A stretch of DNA of 64,000 nt from Bacteroides reticulotermitis JCM 10512 (GTDB lineage Bacteria > Bacteroidota > Bacteroidia > Bacteroidales > Bacteroidaceae), in assembly GCF_000517545.1 (NCBI RefSeq), contig NZ_BAIV01000003.1, positions 186,001 through 250,000 on the forward strand, written 5' to 3'. This document shows positions 1 to 9,891 of the stretch, piece by piece; position 1 is the stretch's first letter; each line of letters starts with the position of its first letter. The position numbers were made by a program, and so were the translations under genes. The notes beneath the pieces are model-generated. The model worked only from the letters and a program-made list of their open reading frames with translations. It was not told the DNA's origin and made no database searches.

Positions 1-1280
1 TCTATATAATCTACAGGTTTATATCGCTTTACTAATAAAGCTCTGATTGCTTCCAGTGCAACTCCTTCTGCCTTGTTATGTGCCGAAGCTTCTGCTAGAT
101 TTAAGTATGCTTCGGAAAGGCGGAAAGCTAGTGCGAAATTTTCATCACCATTGGGAGCTCCTATAGCGGAGATGTTGTATTTGGCAAAAGGTGTGTAAGA
201 GTCTAAGAATTTAGATTCTTGCTTGTCATACTCTTTGATAATGTATTTGTCTTTTCGCAAATCTCCTTGCTGAAAGCTATTCAATAAGTTGTCGGATGCG
301 TTAAAGGCTGCGCGGTAATAAATTACATCTCCTGTCTTTACGACATTGACACCGTTATAATGAACGGTTAAATCCGCAATTCGACCGTATAGCCATATAA
401 CTTCGGATGACTTGTGTGAAGTGAAATTATAATAAGGATTGGTAACAGTCGCTTCCGGAATACTATTTAGGTCGACCAATGAGAAATTCCAATCATTGAT
501 AACTTTGTTAGCATAGATAGCGGCGTCCTCCCAATTTTCCATATATAAGAAAATACGCGATTTCAACAACTCTATCATTGGAAGGTTGATCATATAATTC
601 GGCTGGTACTGCTTATCTTTCGATAAACTGTGAAACAGACGTTCCGCTTCATCCAAATCCAATAAAATTTGCGTGTACACCTCTTCCACGGTATTACGAG
701 TCATTAAAATTTGATCTTCAGAGACAAGGTTGCTGGTTAACTTTAAGGGTACCCCCAATGCATTCTTATTATAATTATATGGAGCACCGAAATGATTGAC
801 CAATAGATAATAGTAGAAACCACGCAATCCCAAAGCTTGAGCTTGTACATAATCTTTTTCAGCTTCTGTTCCGCTAACGTCATGGATGTAGTCCAATGCG
901 GCATTAGCTCCTAATATATATTTATAGCAGCTTTCCCATACGTTATGAGTTCCATATCCTGTCTTTTCACAGGTGAAAAATAGATCCGGTTGCCATGTGA
1001 AAATGGCCTTTAACGCTTCCGTTCGGTAAGCAAAATTATTATCAAACTCATAGTCTGTTTTATGTAGTTGGATGTCGTCACTGAAAAAATCCATGTACGC
1101 TAAAAGGTCTAGATTATCTTTGGGCTTGGGATATGCTGAACCAAGCAGCATTTCCTGAAGTGCATTGGCGTTTTGAGGAACGTATTCACTTTGCGACTTT
1201 GGGTCTAGAAAATCCGAGCACGCAGAAAGTGATAGAAGAATAACTCCTGCTGCTGTATATATTGTTTTTTTTACTTTCAT
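1..1280 (-). CDS. SusD/RagB-family outer-membrane lipoprotein (3' end outside window)
   Basis: This is the nutrient-binding lipoprotein that caps a SusC-type TonB-dependent porin on the cell surface. The reading frame opens with ATG at 1280 and runs off the window edge without a stop, giving about 426 residues. The N-terminus is a lipoprotein signal ending in LSAC, with Cys21 as the lipidated residue, followed by SDFLDPKSQ, typical of the family. Further in, an ALGLRGFYYYLLVNHFGAPY segment and helical TPR-like stretches match the SusD fold. It lies 12 nt downstream of the SusC gene, so the two are surely co-transcribed. The substrate cannot be told from sequence; the Crp/ECF/FecR genes upstream suggest induction by the imported ligand. 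Confidence 0.93.
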   Translation of the reverse strand, partial: MKVKKTIYTAAGVILLSLSACSDFLDPKSQSEYVPQNANALQEMLLGSAYPKPKDNLDLLAYMDFFSDDIQLHKTDYEFDNNFAYRTEALKAIFTWQPDLFFTCEKTGYGTHNVWESCYKYILGANAALDYIHDVSGTEAEKDYVQAQALGLRGFYYYLLVNHFGAPYNYNKNALGVPLKLTSNLVSEDQILMTRNTVEEVYTQILLDLDEAERLFHSLSKDKQYQPNYMINLPMIELLKSRIFLYMENWEDAAIYANKVINDWNFSLVDLNSIPEATVTNPYYNFTSHKSSEVIWLYGRIADLTVHYNGVNVVKTGDVIYYRAAFNASDNLLNSFQQGDLRKDKYIIKEYDKQESKFLDSYTPFAKYNISAIGAPNGDENFALAFRLSEAYLNLAEASAHNKAEGVALEAIRALLVKRYKPVDYI

Positions 1281-1292
1281 TATTTTCGATCT

Positions 1293-4200
1293 TTAAAAAC
1301 CTACATTAATACCAAAAGAGAAATTGCGTGGGAGTACAGTGTTGCTTATTTCCGGGTCGAATCCATTGAAACGCTTGCTGGCTACGACAAATACGTTGTC
1401 AACATTGAAGTTTAGAGATAGATTCGTTGCATGTATCTTTTCACACCATTCGCGCTTCATTTGCCATGCTAAGCCTATGTTACGACAGCGTAGAAACGAA
1501 CTGCTTACTACCATAGCATCCGACAATTCCCACATCGGAATACTAAAAAGCTGCTCATTGTTAGGCAGAGTTATTTGCTTATTTCCCGATTTAGGTAGAG
1601 AAGGGATATGCGTATAAGCTTCGTCACCCGGTGCTTTCCAACGATTCAGTAAGTCACGGTTTATGTTGGTGTACGGATCGGGCATATAATAGCCATTTGC
1701 GAATAGAGAGTAAGGTGATGTTAATCGTTTCTTACCACCTAACAACAGCGAAAAACTACTGCTTAGTGTGAAGGCTTTATAACGGAATCCAAGGCTTAAT
1801 CCACCGGTAAAATAAGGCTCAGATTGACCGGAATATACTAAGAAAGTAGTCGGATCTATCAGTCTGTCGCGCTGATCTGCTGGAACATCTAGCTTGTTGA
1901 ATGTCGCTTCTCCGGTTTCCGGATTTAATCCGGCAAATGAATAAGACCAAAAACCACTTAACGGAAATCCTTCTTTCAGAATCAAATCAGAACGACCATC
2001 TAGATAGTTTTTATAGTCTACATCAACATCGGTAACTCCTCCTTTATTCCAGTTCTTGGAAGCATTCAGGCTTACACTTAGTGCGTAATCCCGCTTTTGG
2101 ATAGGGGTGAATGTCAATGTGTATTCAATTCCCCGGTTGTAAATAATACCTCCATTTCGTTCCATTGTCGCAATTCCATATTCATAAGGAAGTTCCAATG
2201 ATACGACGCTATTACTTCTGCGCGTATAATATTCCAGGTTCATATGGAACATGTTAAAGAGTTCGAGGTCCATTCCGTAGTTCCATGATTTGGTACGCTC
2301 CCAACCCAGGTTCGGGTTTGGAATTTGGGAAATGATAGACTCATATTGGTTGTAGATATCTGCTATCCCTTTTTGGGTAAGAAGCAGATCGGGGCTAATG
2401 CGAGTTAATGCATTGCCTTGTACACCGTAAGTTCCACGGAAGTTAAGCATGGTTATCCAGCTAACATGTTTCTTCATAAACTCCTCTTCCGAAGCTCTCC
2501 AAGAAAAACCGAATGAGTATGTTGGGTCAAGACGATGGTTGGTGTCTTGTCCGAAGCGGTTGGATGCATCGTTACGTACATTGGTGTTGATCACATATCT
2601 ATTTTTAAACGAATAAGCTAATGTAGCAAATACAGAGAAGAAATTATTTGTTTGATTAGTTTTCCTCCAACCTCCATTATACATTTTATTCAGTACAAGG
2701 AAGCCACTTGCTGAATTAGATAAGGGCTCGAAGTTTTCGGGTAGGGTAGGACGCATGATCACTTCACCGCGATCAGGAGCATAGCCCCATACTGTATTTG
2801 CTACACCCTGGTTGTCAGTCGAGCGTACCTCTGTACCGATCAATGCATTCAGGCGATTATCCTTATTGAATGATTTACTGATTAACAGTTTGTTCTGGAT
2901 GTTGTATGAATGCTGGTGTACGTCATTCGTGTACAATTCTCCTCCAAAAGGAAGCAAGGCTGCTTTAAATTCGGGACTGTTTGGTAATACTGAATTGTAA
3001 TCGTAGCCACGGTGTGCTTCTGCAATATAGAATGTACGTTCTGTATACCAAGCTTCGTTTGTGCTGTTATTATTGGTATATCCGCCGGTAAACTGATAAG
3101 TTAACCAGTCGAGAATTTCCCACTTCAAATCCAGATTAGCGGATAAGAGGTTTGATTTACTCTTCGACCCACTGTTGTCGCGTTCATTGAGGAAATTATA
3201 ACCTAAGGATCGGACTGCGTCGTTGTGTTTATAACCTGCTTCTTTTTGGTAGTATACATCCGGGCTAATGCTGCGGTTGGTTGAAATTGCATAATCCATC
3301 GGACTGACACCAGACGCAAAACCTTCAGTAGTACTTACGCTTCCGTTCATCGTTGCATTGATTGTCAACTTCTGCACCGGGCGCATCGTTATGGCAAGAC
3401 GTCCGGTCATACGTTCGTTATTGTTGCCGATCTCTTGCCCTTCACTGTTCGAGTAACCCATGGAAGCAGAGTAGCTGAATTTATTTGTACCACCGGAAAC
3501 ACTCACATTATGATTATGGCTGAATGAACGGCGAGTCAGTAATTTGAGCCAGTCGGTATTTTGGGTTTCGAGTACACTTCGTTGTGCCATAAACTCTTCT
3601 GTAGAAAGGTCATGATTCAGGTACATATTAAGCAATCCCTCATAGGTGTACAATTGACTGATGGGTTCTTTTCTGTATGTGGTTCCCCAGTTGAATGCCT
3701 CTTGCGAGAATATGACTCTTTCTTTAGAGTTCATGTAATTGAATTGCCCATAGTTGGGGCGGGTACCTACAACGAAGTTCGATGTGTAGTTTACGCTTAA
3801 ACGGTCGGAGGTGCTTTTTTTAGTTGTTATTTCAATGACCCCGTTAGATGCTTTTGATCCATAAATAGCAGTGGCTGAAGCATCCTTAAGGATTGTGATG
3901 TTTTCAATATCGGAAGGGTTTAACCACGCAATTTGATTACTGATCAAGTTTTCCAGGTCATCGGTCATGGCCGAAGTTCCGCTAATATCAAGCGGGTCTT
4001 CCTGAATAATACCGTCTACTACCCACAATGGATCCTGGTTGCCAAGTAATGTACTGGTACCACGGATTTGGATTTTGGGTGCTGTTCCCACACGGCTACT
4101 GGTATTGTTCACCATTACGCCGGCTACACGTCCTTGCAACATCTGGTCAATGGTTGTGTACGAAGGCATCATGATATCTTTGGCTTTTATAGTGGAGATA

Positions 4201-4856
4201 GAACCGACTAAATCTCTGCGTTGAATATTCTGATAACCGGTTACAACAACCTCATCTATCGCCGTACTTGAATTTTGTAAAGTGATATTAATCTCATTCT
4301 TTCCATGGTAGCGAATCGTTTGTTTCTCCATTCCGATGAAAGAGTAGTTCAATACTAAACCATCTTGTGCGGGTATTTCTAAAGAGTACTCGCCATTGAG
4401 GTTGGTTACAGTTCCTTTACTCAGGTCGCGGATAATGATCGTTGCCCCAGGCAGGCCTTCGCCGCTAGCATCACGTACCCATCCTTTGATTGTGGTATTC
4501 TTTGTTGTCTTTTTCTTTATTACAATAGCACTTCCAGAAACTTCATAAGTTAGGATAGTTCCTTTCAGGCATTGGTCTAGAATTTCGTTGATTGTTTTGT
4601 CTTTGGCTTTTATCGTAATGTCTTTTACGTTGGCAATATCTGCGGTAGCGTACATGAAGACAAATTTGGTTCGGTTTTGCAGATACCATAGGGCCGTCTC
4701 TAACGTTTCTCCTTTCAAGTCAATAGAAATCTTCTGATTATCTTGTGCTTGCATATTGAGTGTGGATACGAGAAATATCCCTAAGAGGCAGAGCTTAATG
4801 AAACTACTGCATGCATAAGATACTCCCTTCAGCAGGGGATTAGTTGGCTTTTTCAT
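1293..4856 (-). CDS. SusC/RagA-family TonB-dependent receptor with STN signalling domain
   Basis: This 1187-residue outer-membrane receptor imports a ligand, probably a glycan or peptide, using TonB energy. The domains in order are a signal peptide (about 1-38), an STN domain (about 45-115), a carboxypeptidase-regulatory-like domain (about 122-195, with GWVRDASGEGLPGATI), a TonB-box-like DEVVVTGYQ near 205, a plug, and a beta-barrel ending FSFGINVGF. The STN domain is the part that contacts a FecR anti-sigma factor in transducing receptors. FecR and ECF-sigma genes lie directly upstream, so this is probably a trans-envelope autoregulated system. Lengths near 1100-1200 are normal for STN-bearing members. 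The ligand is unknown. Confidence 0.95.
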   Translation of the reverse strand: MKKPTNPLLKGVSYACSSFIKLCLLGIFLVSTLNMQAQDNQKISIDLKGETLETALWYLQNRTKFVFMYATADIANVKDITIKAKDKTINEILDQCLKGTILTYEVSGSAIVIKKKTTKNTTIKGWVRDASGEGLPGATIIIRDLSKGTVTNLNGEYSLEIPAQDGLVLNYSFIGMEKQTIRYHGKNEINITLQNSSTAIDEVVVTGYQNIQRRDLVGSISTIKAKDIMMPSYTTIDQMLQGRVAGVMVNNTSSRVGTAPKIQIRGTSTLLGNQDPLWVVDGIIQEDPLDISGTSAMTDDLENLISNQIAWLNPSDIENITILKDASATAIYGSKASNGVIEITTKKSTSDRLSVNYTSNFVVGTRPNYGQFNYMNSKERVIFSQEAFNWGTTYRKEPISQLYTYEGLLNMYLNHDLSTEEFMAQRSVLETQNTDWLKLLTRRSFSHNHNVSVSGGTNKFSYSASMGYSNSEGQEIGNNNERMTGRLAITMRPVQKLTINATMNGSVSTTEGFASGVSPMDYAISTNRSISPDVYYQKEAGYKHNDAVRSLGYNFLNERDNSGSKSKSNLLSANLDLKWEILDWLTYQFTGGYTNNNSTNEAWYTERTFYIAEAHRGYDYNSVLPNSPEFKAALLPFGGELYTNDVHQHSYNIQNKLLISKSFNKDNRLNALIGTEVRSTDNQGVANTVWGYAPDRGEVIMRPTLPENFEPLSNSASGFLVLNKMYNGGWRKTNQTNNFFSVFATLAYSFKNRYVINTNVRNDASNRFGQDTNHRLDPTYSFGFSWRASEEEFMKKHVSWITMLNFRGTYGVQGNALTRISPDLLLTQKGIADIYNQYESIISQIPNPNLGWERTKSWNYGMDLELFNMFHMNLEYYTRRSNSVVSLELPYEYGIATMERNGGIIYNRGIEYTLTFTPIQKRDYALSVSLNASKNWNKGGVTDVDVDYKNYLDGRSDLILKEGFPLSGFWSYSFAGLNPETGEATFNKLDVPADQRDRLIDPTTFLVYSGQSEPYFTGGLSLGFRYKAFTLSSSFSLLLGGKKRLTSPYSLFANGYYMPDPYTNINRDLLNRWKAPGDEAYTHIPSLPKSGNKQITLPNNEQLFSIPMWELSDAMVVSSSFLRCRNIGLAWQMKREWCEKIHATNLSLNFNVDNVFVVASKRFNGFDPEISNTVLPRNFSFGINVGF

Positions 4857-4881
4857 TCTTTGTTAGTTGTAGATATGTAAT

Positions 4882-6050
4882 TTATTGTTTTTGTTTTTTT
4901 GAAATGTGTATCACCTCATCTTGCTGTTTGATGTCGACTAAGTTGAGGCTCTTTATCATGTCGATGATGGGGTTCATACTTTCGTATCGGTTGAGGTAAG
5001 CTCCGATGCGTATGTCTTTAGCGAATTCATCATCGAAGGTGTAATTAAACCCATACCACTTCGATAGATATGACATGATATTATCTAAAGGTACATTCAT
5101 GAAGATAAACGCTCCGGATTTCCAAGAGGTATATAGCTCTGTGTTGACATCTTCCAAAGAGGTCTGGCGAGATGCTTTGTTGTATACGAAATGCTGATTG
5201 GGAGTTAATTCAACCTCTTTCTTCCCGCAAGCGATCTTAATCCCTCCACTGACCAAAGTCGTGCTCTCAATAGACTCGTCATTATAAGCTCGTACATTGA
5301 ATGAAGTTCCGGTTACCTCGATGGAGGTGTGTGGAGTCTTTACGATGAACGGGCGTTCGCTATCATGTGCTACATCAAAATAAGCTTCTCCTTCCACATG
5401 AACTACCCTGTTCTCGCCACTAAAACAAATGGGATAGGTTAGACGGGATTGAGCGTTCAGGTGAATTTTGGTACCATCGGAGAGCGTGATGTTGCACTCC
5501 ATACCTTGTTGCGTTAATAAGGTATTGGTACTCGCTTTAATTTGCGGTTTATTTTTAGGAGTCTGATAGTTGATTCCTTCTTTATTTATGATAAAACTTG
5601 CATAGAATATTCTAGTTTGTTATAGGTTTCAGGTGAAATGTCTAGTGTGTTTCCATCTGCCAAGATTAGGTTAGCACCTCTTTTTCCGGGAGAGATTTCT
5701 TTGATTTCTTCGCTTGCGATGTTATTATATATAAGGTAAGAGGCAGGTATTAATAGTAAAATGATGATAGCCGCGTATAGCCAACCTTTCTTCGAGAAAG
5801 AATTCGTTGAATAGTTATTTCCCAATAAGGGAGAAATCTTACCCCACGCTTCTCGTGAAGGAAATTCACTTAATAACAGTTTGTTTTCTTCATAGTTCTC
5901 TGGATTGAGCACTTGCTTAGCGATTCTTTCATTTTCTTCGCTCTCAGCTATCCAATCGTGATAGTCTTTCTCTTCCCCAGGTGTGGAAGACCGGGTGAAA
6001 AGAGAAGCCAAAACCTTTGCGATTTTAAAAGTTTCTTTAAGTGATTCCAT
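4882..6050 (-). CDS. FecR-family anti-sigma factor (broken by a 1-base deletion near 5600)
   Basis: This is an inner-membrane anti-sigma factor that holds the neighbouring ECF sigma and receives the signal from the STN domain of the SusC protein. The N-terminal cytoplasmic part is followed by one membrane span (WLYAAIIILLLIPASYLIY). The periplasmic FecR domain continues in another frame (SFIINKEGINYQ, then KIHLNAQSRLTYP and EGEAYFDVAH) with a C-terminal FecR_C-like part. Restoring one base near 5598-5604 gives about 389 residues, a normal length. I prefer ATG 6050 to the TTG 12 nt upstream. The break is probably a sequencing error because both halves are well conserved. Confidence 0.88.
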
Positions 6051-6117
6051 CTTTTTTCTCAATTATGTTTTATATAGAACAACCCAATTGAGAAAGCGGG
6101 GTAATCAGAAAGCTACT

Positions 6118-6672
6118 TTATTTGCATAAAAAGAATAATATGGTATAATTTATACCTTTAAGGCTTTCTCTGAGTTTTCTATACGCTATTTTCTTTAACG
6201 TATGGACAGTGCCTTCTGCAATATCCAGTTCTTGAGCTATTTCGTGGTTTTTGAGACCTTTCATAGAGTATAGAATGACGTTACGCATTTGTGTGGGTAA
6301 TTCCTCTACGGCTTTGTTGACGAGTCTGTAGGTCTCTTGTTGGATGATGGCTGCTTCAAAGCCGGCATCAAATTCAGACTCCTCTGCTAAATGAGGCAAG
6401 GTAAATTGTTCGTGCTTGAGATGATTGAGACAACGGTTGCGTGTGACAGTATACAAAAAGCTTTTCACCTTTTGCAGGGTCTCAAACTTATCTTTTCGTT
6501 CCCAATACGCTAATAGGGCTTCTTGAGCTATATCTTTGCATACATCTTTGTCTTCGATATAGCGAGTAGCAAATACACAGAGAATAGGATAGTAGTCATC
6601 AAATAGCTTTTTGAAGGCTTGTTTGCTACCATTTTGGATGTCTACTACTATGTTTTCTGTGTGGATCTTCAC
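6118..6672 (-). CDS. ECF RNA polymerase sigma-70 factor
   Basis: This is an alternative sigma factor of 184 residues that would direct transcription of the receptor pair downstream. Region 2 is visible as FDDYYPILCVFATRYIED followed by DIAQEALLAYWE. Region 4 is the C-terminal helix-turn-helix (LKNHEIAQELDIAEGTVHTL). Order and strand (sigma, FecR, SusC, SusD) match the standard Bacteroides regulated uptake unit. It starts 28 nt after the Crp/Fnr gene, so the two could share a transcript. No TAnnTTTG box is evident immediately before it. Confidence 0.93.
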   Translation of the reverse strand: MKIHTENIVVDIQNGSKQAFKKLFDDYYPILCVFATRYIEDKDVCKDIAQEALLAYWERKDKFETLQKVKSFLYTVTRNRCLNHLKHEQFTLPHLAEESEFDAGFEAAIIQQETYRLVNKAVEELPTQMRNVILYSMKGLKNHEIAQELDIAEGTVHTLKKIAYRKLRESLKGINYTILFFLCK

Positions 6673-6699
6673 CGTTTAGAAGTGGTACGGGTTCAAAAT

Positions 6700-7400
6700 T
6701 TACCCGATTTTGCTGATTTTCTTAAGCTTATCTTCTTCTATGATTTTAATCTTTCTTCCGTCAATTGTAATCAAGCGTTCCGTAGCAAATTGGGATAGTG
6801 TACGAATTGCATTGGATGTAGTCATATTAGAGAGATTGGCTAAATCTTCTCGAGAAAGATAAATACTCAGAGTTGAGCCGTCTTCTTCCAGACCATAACT
6901 ATCTTTTAGAAAGAGCAAAGATTCAGCCAGTCGTCCGCGGATATGCTTCTGCGTTAGGTTAACTGTACGTTCGTCAGCAATACCTAAGTCAATCGATAAT
7001 TGACGGATAAAGAACATGGCTAAGTCGTTGTTCTGGGCGACTAAAGTGACAATAGCACTCATGGGAATTAAACAAACCACAGAGGGCTCGAATGCTGCGG
7101 CAGCTGTAATAAATGCTTCTTTAGCAAAATAGGCGCGGTAGGCAAAGTATTCTCTAGCTTAATCATGCGAATGATTTGGCTTCTTCCTCCTACGCCATCC
7201 TTGAATATTTTAACTTTTCCGGTGATTAGACACATTAAGTGACTAGGTGCTTCTCCTTCGCAATAGATGGTTTCGTTCTTTTTGTAGGTCTGTATCGTAT
7301 AGTTATTCATCAGAAATTCCCTTTGTTCATTGTTCAAAGGGGCTAACATGTCGGAGAGTGGCTCCGAAATATTGATGTCTGATATGTTTATTTTCACCAT
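6700..7400 (-). CDS. Crp/Fnr-family transcriptional regulator (1-base deletion near 7153)
   Basis: The predicted DNA-binding regulator has about 233 residues once one base is restored. The N-terminal cyclic-nucleotide-binding-like beta-barrel is visible (YCEGEAPSHLMCLITGKVKIF). After the break the frame continues GEYFAYRAYFAKEAFITAAA, then the C-terminal winged helix (LSREDLANLSNMTTSNAIRT). Restoring a second G at about 7153 joins them as IKLGEYFAY. There are no Fnr-type cysteine clusters, so a haem or small-molecule sensor is more likely than an iron-sulphur one. A TACTTTTG promoter box lies 28 nt upstream of the start. Its place ahead of the ECF-sigma unit suggests a link to uptake, but this is inference. 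Confidence 0.87.
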
Positions 7401-7428
7401 GGGTACTACAAAACTGTGTTATACAGCA

Positions 7429-7436
7429 CAAAAGTA
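7429..7436 (-). promoter_or_regulatory. Bacteroides -7 box of the Crp/Fnr gene
   Basis: On the minus strand this reads TACTTTTG, matching TAnnTTTG, 28 nt upstream of the start at 7400. No good -33 TTTG is seen at the expected distance. Confidence 0.6.
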
Positions 7437-7467
7437 GAAAGAAAAAATGAGAAAATGAACGAATCTA

Positions 7468-7507
7468 TAAAAAGATTGCACAAAGGAGGGCTCTTTCGTG
7501 CAATCTT
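7468..7507 (-). terminator. Rho-independent terminator of glnN
   Basis: Ten-base arms (AAGATTGCAC at 7472-7481 and GTGCAATCTT at 7498-7507) enclose a second AAAG/CTTT pairing. On the minus strand the stem is followed by a T-run. It starts 11 nt after the glnN stop. Confidence 0.8.
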
Positions 7508-7517
7508 ATAAACTTTC

Positions 7518-9707
7518 TTATTTAGTGAATAACAGTTCTCTATACTTGGGTAACGGCCATATTTCGTCGTCTACTTCCATCTCTAAATGGTCGATGTGAT
7601 CGCGTATTTTATCCAAGTAAGGACGTACGTTTTCTTCGTACTCAAAAGCTTTTTCTTTGTAATTTTCCTTGTGGTTGGCAACCTTACGAGCTGCAGTCAT
7701 ATCGTGTACCAGAACCTTGATTGCTGTTACGCGGTGTGAGATTTCCCGAATCAGATCTTTACGGTCTGCGCTTAAAACTTCATATTCATCTTCCGGAAAT
7801 AACTCTTTCAGACCGCACAAGTTTTTGATCAAACGATTCTGATAGATAACCGCAGTCGGTACAATATGGTTGATTGCAAGATCGCCAAGTACCCGACTTT
7901 CTATTTGCACTTTCATGGTGTACTTTTCCAACTCTACTTCCAAACGACTATTCAGCTCCGTTTCGTTGAAGATACGTTCGGCGATAAGTACGGCTTTCGA
8001 TTGATGGTCAGCATAGTGCATTAATGCTTCCGGTACATGGCTGATATTTGTCAGACCGCGGCGAGCTGCTTCTGTTTTCCACTCTTCTGAGTATCCATCA
8101 CCCTCGAAGCGGATCGGTTCGGAAGAAATAATGGTTTCTTTCAACAGCCGGAAGATTGCTTCATCCTTACCCACACCTTCTTCCATGAGTTTTTCCACTG
8201 AAGCACGGAACTCGTTGAGTTGGTTTGCCATGGCTGCATTGAGAACGATCATAGAAGCGGCACAGTTGGAAGAGGAGCCGGCCGCACGAAATTCGAAACG
8301 ATTGCCGGTGAAAGCAAAAGGAGAAGTACGGTTGCGATCAGTTGTATCAAGTAGTATTTCAGGAATACGGCCAATACCAAGTTTGAGTGTTGTTTTTTCT
8401 TCCGGTGTCATCTTCTCATTACCTACTTGACGCACAATATCATCGAGTGTAGCCGAAAGCTGCTTTCCAAGAAAACAGGAAAGGATTGCCGGCGGAGCTT
8501 CGTTGGCTCCCAAGCGGTAACTGTTGCTGGCACTCATAATAGAAGCACGCAATAAGTCTTGATTCTTGTACACCATCATCAAGGCATTTACAAGGAAGGT
8601 GAGGAACAGCATATTGCCTTTGGGATTCTTTCCCGGTGCAAATAGGTTAACTCCTGTATCGGTGCAGAGTGACCAGTTATTATGTTTGCCTGAACCATTC
8701 ACACCGCTATAAGGCTTTTCGTGGAGTAGCACATTGAAATGATGTTTACGTGCTATTCGTTTCATCAGGTCCATCACTAACTGATTGTGGTCATTTGCCA
8801 GGTTGCAATTCTCGAAGATGGGAGCCAGTTCAAATTGATTGGGTGCAACTTCGTTATGGCGAGTCTTTGCCGGAATACCCAGTTTGTGACATTCTATTTC
8901 GAGTTCCTTCATAAATGCCGTAACGCGTGGAGAGATGGAGCCGAAGTAATGGTCTTCCAGCTGTTGATCTTTGGCAGATGAATGTCCCATTAGCGTGCGG
9001 CCGGTTAGGCAAAGATCGGGGCGGGCATTGTATAAAGATGAGTCTACCAAGAAATATTCTTGCTCCCAACCTAGGTTAGTATAGACACGAGTAATGTTCT
9101 TATCGAATAATTGGCATACATCTGTTGCTGCTTTATCGACAGCAGCGAGTGCTTTCAATAGGGGAGTCTTATAGTCGAGTGCTTCGCCCGTATACGAAAT
9201 GAAGATCGTAGGGATGCAAAGGGTTGTATCTACCACGAAAGCCGGTGAGGAAACATCCCAGGCAGTATAGCCTCTTGCCTCGAATGTGTTACGAATTCCA
9301 CCGTTCGGGAAAGAGGAAGCGTCGGGTTCCTGTTGAATAAGTAGCTTACCCGAAAAACGTTCAATGACTTCGCCATCTTCTCCAAACTCGATAAAACCGT
9401 CATGTTTTTCGGCGGTCCCATCTGTCAGTGGTTGAAACCAATGGGTGTAGTGAGTAACGTTGAGTGACTTAGCCCAACTTTTCATTCCGTTGGCAATAAG
9501 GTCTGCCATGTCGCGATTGATAAGCGTGCCTTTTTCGATAGCGTCTGTTACAGCCTTGTACGCTTCTTTGGGAAGATACTCCTGCATTTTTTTACGATCG
9601 AATACGTGACTTCCGTAATAGTCGGAAAGTTTGTGGGAAGGTGGAGCTATTTCTAACGGAACTCTGTTAGATAGCTCTTGTAGTGCGAAAAATCTCATTT
9701 TAGACAT
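7518..9707 (-). CDS. glnN: Glutamine synthetase type III
   Basis: This cytoplasmic enzyme makes glutamine from glutamate, ammonia and ATP, the main entry of ammonium into biomass. At 729 residues it has the size of the GSIII class, well above the roughly 470 of GSI. Visible signatures include ETRHNEVAPNQFELAPI-type residues (NEVAPNQFELAP), VNGSGKHNNWSL, and NRTSPFAFTGNRFEFRAAGS, the substrate and nucleotide region. It stands alone, with its own terminator at 7468-7507 and a promoter upstream. Two dyads at 9764-9783 and 9817-9835 suggest regulation, presumably by nitrogen status. No regulator gene is adjacent. Confidence 0.96.
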   Translation of the reverse strand: MSKMRFFALQELSNRVPLEIAPPSHKLSDYYGSHVFDRKKMQEYLPKEAYKAVTDAIEKGTLINRDMADLIANGMKSWAKSLNVTHYTHWFQPLTDGTAEKHDGFIEFGEDGEVIERFSGKLLIQQEPDASSFPNGGIRNTFEARGYTAWDVSSPAFVVDTTLCIPTIFISYTGEALDYKTPLLKALAAVDKAATDVCQLFDKNITRVYTNLGWEQEYFLVDSSLYNARPDLCLTGRTLMGHSSAKDQQLEDHYFGSISPRVTAFMKELEIECHKLGIPAKTRHNEVAPNQFELAPIFENCNLANDHNQLVMDLMKRIARKHHFNVLLHEKPYSGVNGSGKHNNWSLCTDTGVNLFAPGKNPKGNMLFLTFLVNALMMVYKNQDLLRASIMSASNSYRLGANEAPPAILSCFLGKQLSATLDDIVRQVGNEKMTPEEKTTLKLGIGRIPEILLDTTDRNRTSPFAFTGNRFEFRAAGSSSNCAASMIVLNAAMANQLNEFRASVEKLMEEGVGKDEAIFRLLKETIISSEPIRFEGDGYSEEWKTEAARRGLTNISHVPEALMHYADHQSKAVLIAERIFNETELNSRLEVELEKYTMKVQIESRVLGDLAINHIVPTAVIYQNRLIKNLCGLKELFPEDEYEVLSADRKDLIREISHRVTAIKVLVHDMTAARKVANHKENYKEKAFEYEENVRPYLDKIRDHIDHLEMEVDDEIWPLPKYRELLFTK

Positions 9708-9738
9708 AATATGGTCTACTTTTATCGGTTGTTGGGTG

Positions 9739-9746
9739 CAAAATTA
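9739..9746 (-). promoter_or_regulatory. -7 box of glnN
   Basis: The minus strand reads TAATTTTG (TAnnTTTG), 31 nt upstream of the glnN start. The -33 position carries no TTTG and is instead occupied by the dyad at 9764-9783, as expected for an activator-dependent promoter. Confidence 0.6.
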
Positions 9747-9763
9747 TATGTTTTTCTCGAATT

Positions 9764-9783
9764 ACCCCCTAATATTTGAGGGT
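9764..9783. promoter_or_regulatory. Imperfect dyad upstream of glnN, proximal operator candidate
   Basis: The half ACCCCCTAA faces TTTGAGGGT across TA, matching in 7 of 9 positions as an inverted repeat. Its centre is about 43 bp upstream of the predicted start of transcription, overlapping where a -33 box would sit. Confidence 0.5.
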
Positions 9784-9816
9784 TAATTTGAATAAAACTG
9801 CATATTTTCTTGATGT

Positions 9817-9835
9817 ACCCCCTAAAATAGGGGGT
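9817..9835. promoter_or_regulatory. Perfect dyad upstream of glnN, distal operator candidate
   Basis: ACCCCCTA and TAGGGGGT form a perfect 8-base inverted repeat around AAA. Its left half is identical to that of the proximal dyad. The two centres are about 52 bp apart, close to five helical turns, so both would present the same DNA face. Confidence 0.5.
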
Positions 9836-9891
9836 TGGGGTTTATTAATGCTAATAAATTGCACACTTTACTTTTTTATTGTTTGGTACTC

